Assembly: GCA_019155185.1 (NCBI GenBank)
Contig: CM032817.1
Span: 12,706,664 to 12,770,663 of the forward strand
Source of the DNA: Beaufortia kweichowensis
Lineage: Eukaryota; Chordata; Actinopteri; Cypriniformes; Gastromyzontidae
DNA length: 64,000 bases
Direction of reading: 5' to 3'
This document shows, piece after piece, positions 56,376 to 64,000 of the stretch. The stretch's first letter is position 1; every line of letters starts with the position of its first letter. Under the pieces are notes generated by a model. The model was not told where the DNA came from and did no database searches. It saw only the letters and a program-made list of their open reading frames with translations. Made by a program: the position numbers and the translations under genes.

Positions 56376-57175
56376 TGTGTGTGAGTGACAATTTTTTCTA
56401 ATTTTCTTTTTTCTACTTTTTTCTAAGTGTTCTTAAGTACAATACTCAATAATATCAGTAAATATAAAATATAAACTCAGTAAATATACTTCACTACTGT
56501 CCACCTCTGGTCTCATGTCACTTCTGTGTGCACACTACACGTTCTTTCAAGTAATTTCCATTGTCAGTTTGAAATGCTCTATAACGTTTCCCCAGGTTTG
56601 TTTGTAGTTCTTTCTTCATGTAAGTGCAGATAGTCTAGGCAGAAATGCATATTATGTTCCTTATTGTCTTCTGTAAACACCATGAAAGGGATTATTTCCC
56701 TCATTTAGATTATATAGATAGATGTATTAGCCTATAATATATTATATATATTAGCCTATTACCCATACTAATACAAAATTACTTAATTTAAAGTTAACTA
56801 ATATTAGCAGCTTTTAATAAAACATTTAAAAAAAAGACACAAACCGTCTTTGACAATACTACTGAACTCAGATCGAAACATGGCAAGTTAAGTAGGCCTA
56901 AACCCATACAGCAATGAATCGCAAAGGGGAGTATGTATGGAGGAAACTGAAGGTTTGCAGTGACAAAGTGTCAGAATTTATTCCACATGTAACCAAAATC
57001 GTGTATGTTCATGTAACAACTCCTTTATTATTTTGGATTGGCAACCACGTAAACACATCGTAATGCATTTTAAAACATCAAAATAGACCCGCCGTGAATT
57101 GTTAAATGAAAAACACAATGTAGCCTACAAAAATATGCCGCCAGTTGTGCCGCCTGGCCGTCAAGTGTTTCACCG
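56376..57175. other. 3' noncoding part of the Ginger-like element
   Basis: AT-rich sequence between the stop and the terminal repeats. No domain is seen. Confidence 0.5.
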
Positions 57176-57243
57176 CATCCGTTCCACCTGCACGACCCGT
57201 TCTGCGCATGCGTGTAATTACGTAGTTCACGGTTTCGTATCAC

Positions 57244-57292
57244 GCGCATGCGCAGAACGGATCGTGCAGGTGGAACGGATCGTGTACTGACA
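57244..57292 (-). repeat. Right terminal inverted repeat of the Ginger-like element
   Basis: Exact partner of the left TIR. An additional opposite-facing copy of most of the repeat (57176-57212) lies just inside, so this end can fold into a hairpin. Confidence 0.92.
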
Positions 57293-57424
57293 GTCTCCCT
57301 TCTTAACTGATCACTTTGCAAAAATTCAGGCTGTTTCCTAAGGTGAGACACTATTTCTACAAACTGTTTAAAAGTTATATAACTTTACAACTAAAAAATA
57401 AATTTTTCCGATAATATAATTATA

Positions 57425-57905
57425 CTTTTATTTCTTCATTACTTTATAAGAATCATGAGTGTAATTTGAATTATAGATAAATAACAGTATTAAAAAAGTT
57501 CATTCTGACAGGATTTCTTTTCAGAAAAGACATTTTTCTGTCAGATCCCCTTCTCTGAGAATAAATCCTGTCAGAATGTACTTTTTTATATTATTATTTC
57601 TTCTAATAACTTTATAAAAATCATGTGTAATTTGAATTATGAAGAAATTCTGACAGGACAGAGAAGGGGTATTAAAAGAAGTACATTCTGACAGGATTTG
57701 ACAGGATTTCTTCTCAGAGAAGGGGATCTCAGAAAATGATTTTCTGAGAAAGAATGTACTTTTTATACTATTATTTCTTACTTTTTCTGAATTATGAGAA
57801 GAAATCCTGTCAGGGGAACAGAAAAATGTTTTTTGAGAAGAAACTGTCAGAATTACTTTTTTCTTCATAACTTTATAAAAATCATGTGTAATTTGAATTA
57901 TTATT
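57425..57905. repeat. Cluster of alternating direct and inverted repeats
   Basis: TTCTGACAGGATTT and its complement AAATCCTGTCAGAA recur in both orientations between 57506 and 57850, interspersed with TCTCAGAGAAGGGGAT and its complement. A flanking segment (ACTTTATAAAAATCATGTG then TAATTTGAATTAT) occurs at about 57443, 57607 and 57868. Confidence 0.8.
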
Positions 57906-58096
57906 ATTATCTGAACTTTTGACTGGGACCTTGAATTTCACCTTGGGGATCAATAAAGTAGCTATCATGTAATTGCAATAGACATACAATATATTTAAAA
58001 AAAAAATATGAATAGATTTTTTGAATTCTTTGAATCGATTTTGAATCTGTAGAGCTTAAATCGTGATTTGAGTACGAATCAATTATTTTTCGCACA

Positions 58097-58155
58097 CCCC
58101 GTGTGTGTGTTTGTGTGTGTGTGTGTATATATGTTTGTATATGTATGTATATGGT
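58097..58155. repeat. (TG)n / TATG microsatellite
   Basis: GTGTGTGT run passing into TATATGTTTGTATATG. Confidence 0.85.
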
Positions 58156-58346
58156 AGACACACGTACGTGTATACATAGCTGCTTTAACAAAACAACACA
58201 AAACCAAAGATATCTGCCCTTTATTGGCAGATAGTGCTAATTGATGATCAACAATCGCTATCTGCATATAAAAACAGGACAAGGCACACGCAAAATATTT
58301 AATATTACTGGATTTTGTTTTGAGACTTTCAACTTTATGGTTACAG

Positions 58347-60314
58347 ATGGCTTATTTAAGAATGTGGAGAAAACGTAAAGCAGATATTAATGAACTTCTC
58401 CAGTCTGACAACGACAACGCGGTGACAATAGACAATGCGGTGACAATAGACAATGCGGTGACAATAGACAATGCGGTGACAATCGACAACGCAGTGACAA
58501 ATGACAAAGAGGAAACAACCAATGATGATGGTGGAAGCAATACTGATGACCACAGCACCATTGTGACCACTGACGGTTCAGACTCTGACACCGACATCGG
58601 AATGTGTGACTCAGATGTGGAGATTTTGAATCCCGAACCAGAGGCCCAAGTTAGAGACCTAGGCGATGACTTGCGAGAGTGGAGTACAAGACACCAAAAT
58701 ACTAATAGGTCCCTAAATGAATTATTGCAAATGCTAAGGGATCATGGACATGTACTCCCCAAAGATTCACGCACATTACTAGCCACTCCTCAAGTCATTG
58801 ACAGCCATTCAAAATGCAATGGACAGTATATATACAATGGCTTGGAGGGGGGCATTTCACGTATACTGTGTCAAAATGATGCTTTCAGGCGACAACACAG
58901 TACGGTCAGTTTGGATGTCAACATTGATGGACTACCAATCTTTAAAAGTAGCAAAATCCAGTTCTGGCCAATACTGGTGAAATTTAACAATTTCAATCAT
59001 TTATTGTGGCATTATACTGTGGGGAAAGCAAGCCTGAGCCCCTTGATGAGTATCTCCATGACTTTTTGGAGGAGTTCAATAATCTCCAACAGAATGGCCT
59101 GGTGATTTGTGACAAAAAGTATGCAGTAAATATTCATACCTTTGTTTGTGATGCACCGGCAAGAGCATATTTAAAATGCATTACTGGTCATACTGCATAT
59201 GACAGTTGTGAGAGGTGCCAAGTGAAAGGCCAGTATGTCGAAAGAAGAGTCGTCTTCAATCAGCTGACATCCACCTTGTGCACAGATGAAGCATTTAGTC
59301 AGGTAGAGTATTCCCGCCATCAAAATGGGTCTAGCCCTTTAATAGCTGCTGGGATTCCCTGTGTCAATGCCTTTGTGTTAGACTATATGCATACGATTTG
59401 CTTGGGTGTTGTTAGGCGACTGCTGGTGTATCTGACTAGAGGCCCAAAACTGTGTAGGCTCTCTGTGAGACAGAAAATTGAAATCTCACAAAAACTGAAC
59501 ATGCTACGAGGCCATATGCCCAGCGAGTTTGCGCGACAGCCCCGTGGCCTTCAGGAGTTGGACAGGTGGAAAGCCACAGAGTTCCGTCAGTTTCTTCTTT
59601 ACACGGGACCCATAGTACTCAAAAATACTGTCTCCTCACAGCTGTATGCTCATTTTGTGACATTGACCGTGGCAGTATCCATCATGCTGACGGGATGATG
59701 GGACAAGAGCTGCCTATTTGGATTTTTCTTCTGAACTGATGAGGCACTTTGTGTCTAGCTGCCCTGCACTCTATGGAAAAACATTTGCTGTGTACAATGT
59801 GCATGCCGTGTTACACATCCATGAAGATGTCTCTCGTTTCAGATGCTCTTTAAATGACATATGTTGCTTTCCATATGAGAATTATTTGCAGCAGATCAAA
59901 AGATTGGTCAGGACTGGCCAAAATCCATTAGCGCAGGTGTCCAAACGACTGGTCGAAATCGAACATGCCCAGGGGAATTCCAGTGCACAGTCTAAGGCGA
60001 AGCCCAAAATGTACATTTCAACAAAAAGGAGAGACAGCTGCTTTCTTTTGAAAGATGAGAGGTTTGCTTTTGTTCAAGAGAGGAGGGGAGATGGGACGGT
60101 TGTTTGCGATGTGATAAAACAGAGACACACTGTCGACCTGTTTGACAAACCATGTCTGTCAAAGCTCTTGAACATTGCTTACATAGGGAATAGCCGTAGA
60201 TTCAAAAGAAAAGAACTCAAGGAAGAAGACCTCAGTCGAAAAGTAGCCTGTCTACCTTACAACAATGGCTCTGTCATGATTCCTCTGTGGCATGGCATTG
60301 AACATTCATGTTGA
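58347..60314 (+). pseudogene. CACTA/EnSpm-like (tnp2-type) transposase
   Basis: From ATG 58347 the protein starts MAYLRMWRKRKADINELL. Five copies of the hexapeptide DNAVTI follow (58403-58500) in an acidic region. The transposase core is in the next frame from ~59000: VALYCGESKPEPLDEYLHDF, HTFVCDAPARAYLKC with CERCQVKG, AFVLDYMHTICLGVVRRLL and DRWKATEFRQFLLYTGP. The last part (59718-60314) reads YNVHAVLHIHEDV and CCFPYENYLQQIKRLVR. CDAP and DYMH are probable catalytic Asp positions. One-base frame changes near 58990 and 59697 break the frame. Metazoan proteins of this type are usually assigned to EnSpm; no CACTA terminus is visible here, so the superfamily is an inference. Confidence 0.7.
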
Positions 60315-60404
60315 AGATTGGCAAGTCAAAAAGCATGTTGGAAATATACTGGTGTGTGTGTATATAAAAACATTCATTTTTTAATATATTAATTTTTGTT
60401 GCAG

Positions 60405-61262
60405 GTTATGCTTTTTGTCAGAGCCGTTTGGAATGAAAATGGGAAGGAAATGGAGGGGACCATCCCTGATGCCTGGGTTACCTTCGGTGGCCAAAGACAA
60501 GGGCAAAATATTGTTTTGAAAACCATGTGGCCCCTAAGGACGACTGGGATACGTTCCCATTGTTGAAAGTGAAATTTACCGCAGGTAACCTTTTTATATT
60601 TTGATACAACGGTAAAACAAATGTGAGAAGTTATGTGGACAAGACATTGATATAAGCTTTGATGACATGCATGCTGTCTTTGCAGAAAGTCTCTATGAGT
60701 GTGAGGAATATGATCAAACCAGCCATGCTGAACAATGTGAAGATGAAGACGAAGAGGTTATAGTGCGAAAGAGGATGAAAAAAACTAAAACTTTGGAAGA
60801 TTATGTTGAAGGTATGTCCCTATCATTGGCTGAATAGTGAAAACATGCATACTCGCGTTACAATTGGAATGTGTTTTAATATTCAAAGGATCTGACCTGT
60901 CTGAGGCGTCTGCTGAGGGGGAGGATAAAGAAGAGAGGAAAGGAGGTACAGAAATGTTTCTTGTGGCATTAATTGAATCTGTATTGAAACGTTGCCTGTG
61001 CTCAGTACAAAATCAAGTAAACTGTATATTAATTTTTTATATCCCTTATTTACTGATCAGATGCCAGTTCCGAAATTCCAGTCTTTCCCACCCCACCAAT
61101 CAAAATGTCAAAGAATGGTGAGTTGTTGCTAAGATGACCATGCACATTTTAACCAGATTTAAATTTTAAGTTAAGTATTTGTAATTTTATTAAACTTTGT
61201 CTGTCTTTGTTGTCATTGGGTTGCATCAGATCAAATAGTGGCGAGTAGAGCTGTCAATCTTC
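60405..61262 (+). CDS. Companion gene of the CACTA-like transposon, N-terminal exons
   Basis: Exons with AG/GT borders lie at 60405-60584, 60686-60811, 60889-60945, 61061-61117 and from 61230. ATG 60408 starts MLFVRAVWNENGKEMEGTIP, then DAWVTFGG; the other frame gives WDTFPLLKVKF. This resembles the N-terminus of metazoan proteins that accompany such transposases and often end in DUF4806. Later exons are acidic (CEDEDEEVIVRKRMKK). A frame change near 60525-60535 makes this copy doubtful as a functional gene. It probably continues into the micro-exon array at 62769. Confidence 0.5.
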
Positions 61263-61312
61263 CAATTTAATACCATTCAAATTTCATTTTTCTTTTAATA
61301 TTCGAATATTTA

Positions 61313-61996
61313 TACTCAGTCGGAAAAGGGTGGCTTGTCCCCTTCAGGTCGGTGGGGAGTTCCTTCCACAGGTGGAGGAGTTTAAGTATCTTGGGGTCTT
61401 GTTCACGAGTGAGGGAAGGATGGAGCGAGAGATCGACAGACGGATCGGTGCAGCTTCTGCAGTAATGCGGTCGATGTACCGGTCCATCGTGGTGAAGAAG
61501 GAGCTGAGCTGCAAGGCGAAGCTCTCGATTTACCGGTCGATCTACGTTCCTACTCTCACCTATGGTCATGAGCTTTGGGTCATGACCGAAAGGATGAGAT
61601 CCAGGATACAAGCGGCCGAAATGAGTTTCCTCCGCCGGGTGGCCGGGCGCTCCCTTAGAGATAGGGTGAGGAGCTCGGTCACTCGGGGGGAGCTCGGAGT
61701 AGATCCGTTGATCCTCCACATTGAGAGAGGCCAGCTGAGGTGGCTTGGGCATCTGTTTCGGATGCCTCCCGGACGCCTCCCAGGGAAGGTGTTCCGGGCA
61801 TGTCCCACCGGGAGGAGGCCCCGGGGAAGACCTAGGACACGCTGGAGGGACTATGTCTCTCGGCTGGCCTGGGAACGCCTCGGTATTCCCCCGGAAGAGC
61901 TGGAGGAAGTGTCTGGGGAGAGGGAAGTCTGGGCATCCCTACTTAGACTGCTGCCCCCGCAACCCGGCCCCAGATAAGCGGAAAGAAGATGGATGG
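61313..61996 (+). mobile_element. Non-LTR LINE fragment, 15-bp TSD
   Basis: Flanked by ATATTCGAATATTTA (61298-61312 and 61997-62011). The frame 61330-61977 reads EEFKYLGVLFTSEGRMEREI, VPTLTYGHELWVMTERMRSR and RQLRWLGHLFRMPPGRLPG-like blocks, ending LLRLLPPQPGPR, then an AGATAAGCGGAAAGAAGATG tail with GGAT repeats. This C-terminal region is common in fish non-LTR elements; the clade (I/Nimbus or RTE group) is not certain. The 5' part is lost. Confidence 0.85.
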
Positions 61997-62011
61997 ATAT
62001 TCGAATATTTA

Positions 62012-62760
62012 ATGCTCAAATGCAGCCCGTACTTTACTATTATGTATTGTCAACCTTGTACTGAAACATTATCTAACAAGTGTATTGAAGTGCCTCTCTT
62101 GAAAAGGCTAACGGTGCTCGGTTAGCACAATTACAGCATGTTCGAAAGCACAGCCGAAATGATTTCATAAACTAACAATAGCGTTAGCCACAATGCCAAT
62201 GGCTGCTGTGGAAAGAAATTCAACGATCACTAAATAAGAGACCAACCTTTTCCATTTGTCTTTATAAAGATTTATTTTCTTGCAAGAAAAGAGTCAACAG
62301 TCAAACAGTGAGTGGCTGCAGACTGTGGCCGCCAGCCATAACAATCCTTTGGTTTTTATACCTCCCTCTTACTTGAGGCTAATGCCACTCTTCTCCTGTA
62401 ATCACTACTGTGATCACACGATATTAGTAAAATATCTAATTGAAATTACTTTGACTGATATTGCGATTGTGATATGATATTGGAGGGAATTATCATTTTT
62501 GTATCATTATTCTCATTGTAAAATATTTTAAAAAAGATTGAAGTGTGTTTTTTTTGAGGATCTGTACCAAACAAAAGATTTTTTCGATTTGTAGGCCGGG
62601 ATGTCTCTGCAGCACCACAATACTTTATTTTAGAATGGTATGACATTTTGCCTTTAACAAAAATTAAGTTTTCATTTTTAGATAATCAAATCAGCATGCA
62701 GGTAACTAACACTATTGATCATGACTGACTGATGTTTGTGACTGATGTTTCTGCTCTCCA
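62012..62760. other. Intronic repeat sequence, unclassified
   Basis: Together with 61240-61297 this looks like one older AT-rich element (GTAGAGCTGTCAATCTTCC start, possibly hAT-like) into which the LINE jumped. No coding part is visible. Confidence 0.4.
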
Positions 62761-63300
62761 TTGCTTAGGTACACCCAAGTCTGTGGGTCTTAACAGGTCA
62801 AGTAGTGGTGAGTTTAAGTTTTCAATTTTAGATAATCAAATCAGCATGCAGGTCACTAGGACTATTGTTCATGACTGACTTATGTTTGTGACTGATGTTT
62901 CTGCTCTCCGTTGCTTAGGTACATCCAGGTCTGTGGACCACAACAGTTCAACTAGTGGTGAGTTTAACTTTTCATTTTTAGAATATCAAATCATCATGCA
63001 GATCACTAGCACTATTGATCATGAAAAACTGATGTTTCAGTATTGGGTTGCACAGGTTCGTCCAGGTCCGTGGGCCGGGACAGTTTAAGTAGTTGTAAGT
63101 ATAGCCAGTCGCAGTTGGCTTGTCTTATTGCATATCAAATCAGCATAGGTCATTAGCACTATTGATAATGGCTAAATCTGGGCTGCACAGGTTCCTCAAG
63201 GTCTGTGAGCCGGGACAGTTCAAGTAGTCGTGAGTATTGCCAGTTACATTTGGCTTCTTACTGAATGTCAAATTAGCATGAAGAATACTATTGCTACTGA
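62640..63300. repeat. Tandem exon-intron duplication, unit ~135-150 bp
   Basis: Four to five diverged units, each with ATCAAATCAGCATGCAGGT, ACTATTGATCATGA and a TTGCTTAG or TTGCACAG acceptor followed by the micro-exon. Similarity decreases toward 63300. Confidence 0.8.
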
Positions 63301-63508
63301 ACTGACTAATGTTGGTGGTTTGGGTTTATAAGGTGTACCCAGGTCCCAGGCTGTGGAGATCAGGTCCATAGATGGTGAATGCCATTGGTTGTATCACTCA
63401 ATGAGGTACATTGTACATATGTTCTAAATATATTGATCGCTTCACACACTTTTTTTCTTTCCTGCTTAGGTCTTTCACATGCAACCACATTCCCGCTGTC
63501 AGAAGCGA
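62769..63508 (+). CDS. Array of duplicated 39-nt micro-exons
   Basis: Six short exons with AG/GT borders: 62769-62807, 62919-62957, 63056-63094, 63191-63229, 63333-63374 and 63470-63508. Five are exactly 39 nt, one is 42 nt; all are multiples of 3 and phase 1-1, so any can be skipped without a frame change. The first four encode variants of (G)TSRSVDHNSSTS, a Ser/Arg-rich 13-residue unit. Exon-to-exon spacing is 135-150 bp, and neighbouring introns are similar (AATCAAATCAGCATGCAGGT), so whole exon-intron units were duplicated. They probably continue the companion gene from 61230. No known domain. Confidence 0.6.
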
Positions 63509-63764
63509 GTAAGTACAATATATTTTCATGTGACACCCAGACTAATAACTTGTGTATTATAACATTGCATTCCCTTTGTAACTGTTTGGTAAATCAGACT
63601 TCAGGTTTTCATCTTGTTGCTTTGGCATTTATGACATTTAGTTTAGAACCATCTCTTAATAAAATATTTTTTGAATGAAAAACGGTTAAGGTTTCCCTGT
63701 TGAATAAAGTGTTAACTAACTAATTGAATAGTCATTAATTTTTCTGGGATTGCTAGAGAGCAAG

Positions 63765-64000
63765 TCAAGTCATCTTTATTTATATAGCGCTTTTTACAAT
63801 GCAGATTGTTACAAAGCAGCTTCACAGTGTTAAACAGGAAAATAATGCAACAGAATTTGATTAGGCTGTACAGCTGCTCTGGAGAAAACAGTGATGTCTT
63901 CAGCTCAGTTCAAGTATCATACAGTGACAATGCCATACAGTGACAATGCGGACAGATCAGTAATATAGTTGAAATTTAAGTGCCCCCGACTGAGCAAGCC
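63765..64000. repeat. Dispersed repeat with ATTTATATAGCGC motif
   Basis: CAAGTCATCTTTATTTATATAGCGC, then TTACAAAGCAGCTTCACAG is a very common fish dispersed repeat. It is cut by the window end. 63509-63764 shows nothing supported. Confidence 0.6.

Larger units (their letters stand above)
46213..57292 (+). mobile_element. Ginger-like DNA transposon, 11,080 bp, 49-bp TIRs, TSD GTCTC
   Basis: The first and last 49 bp (46213-46261 and 57244-57292) are exact inverted repeats starting TGTCAGTACACGATCCG. The direct repeat GTCTC flanks the element (46208-46212 and 57293-57297). TGTNR termini match the Ginger superfamily, whose transposase is a Gypsy-like integrase and, in Ginger1, may be joined to a Ulp1 or OTU protease. 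This copy encodes an integrase-Ulp1 gene. Ginger1 is reported to duplicate CCGG/CCGT-type targets, so GTCTC is unusual. Nested guests are an L2 LINE (~46690-48846), Tc1-like elements (52502-53096 and 54813-55835) and a 32-bp minisatellite. Confidence 0.85.

Noticed and set aside
46213..57292. Polinton/Maverick element
   Set aside because: There is an integrase and a cysteine protease, but no DNA polymerase B, packaging ATPase or capsid genes, and the ends start TGTCA rather than AGT.

Overview
The window looks like a teleost nuclear genome, most probably a cyprinid. Its repeats are typical of fish: DIRS, Ngaro, L2 and other non-LTR LINEs, tRNA-derived SINEs, Tc1-like, hAT, Harbinger and chromodomain Gypsy elements. 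Genes are split by GT-AG introns, and transposable elements make up most of the sequence. I see no prokaryotic features, CRISPR arrays or intact tRNA/rRNA genes.

The one convincing host gene is fetuin-B (fetub) on the minus strand, 38872 to 26989. It has seven exons with matching phases, 391 codons, two cystatin domains, 12 mature cysteines and a CPDCP linker. A TATA box and an HNF1-like site lie upstream. Its introns are full of transposons; a 4.2-kb Gypsy chromovirus (31290-35446, TSD GTACC) sits 8 bp after the exon-5 splice donor.

Layout: 1-1060 LINE remnant and ~145-bp tandem repeats; 1062-3650 decayed PIF/Harbinger element with convergent Myb-like and transposase genes; 3746-12262 (minus) two neighbouring decayed genes of a fish multicopy family (a PB1-like/SAMD3-like protein and a large transposase-like protein) broken by SINEs, a LINE and an LTR element; 12602-13903 L2 copy; 14290-14557 LTR fragment; 14719-17531 DIRS remnant split by a 1.3-kb LTR-like insertion; 19236-19820 hAT BED-finger fragment; 20108-20975 microsatellite and minisatellite; 23133-24110 non-autonomous hAT; 24886-25360 Gypsy integrase piece; 26989-38872 fetub with a second Gypsy LTR/gag piece at 29113-29702; 39442-39537 (CT)n; 39741-40053 LINE ORF1 fragment; 40238-45069 Ngaro retrotransposon with split direct repeats; 45070-45884 LINE; 46213-57292 an 11.1-kb Ginger-like DNA transposon; 58347 to the window end a CACTA/EnSpm-like transposase gene, its companion gene and an array of duplicated 39-nt exons.

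The most notable system is the Ginger-like transposon. It has perfect 49-bp inverted repeats and a 5-bp target duplication. One multi-exon gene encodes a Gypsy-type integrase (zinc finger, D-D-E core, GPF motif) fused to a Ulp1/SENP-like cysteine protease with visible His, Asp and Cys motifs. It carries younger L2 and Tc1-like insertions and several frameshifts, so this copy is almost certainly dead. Exon boundaries and family names come from reading the sequence alone.
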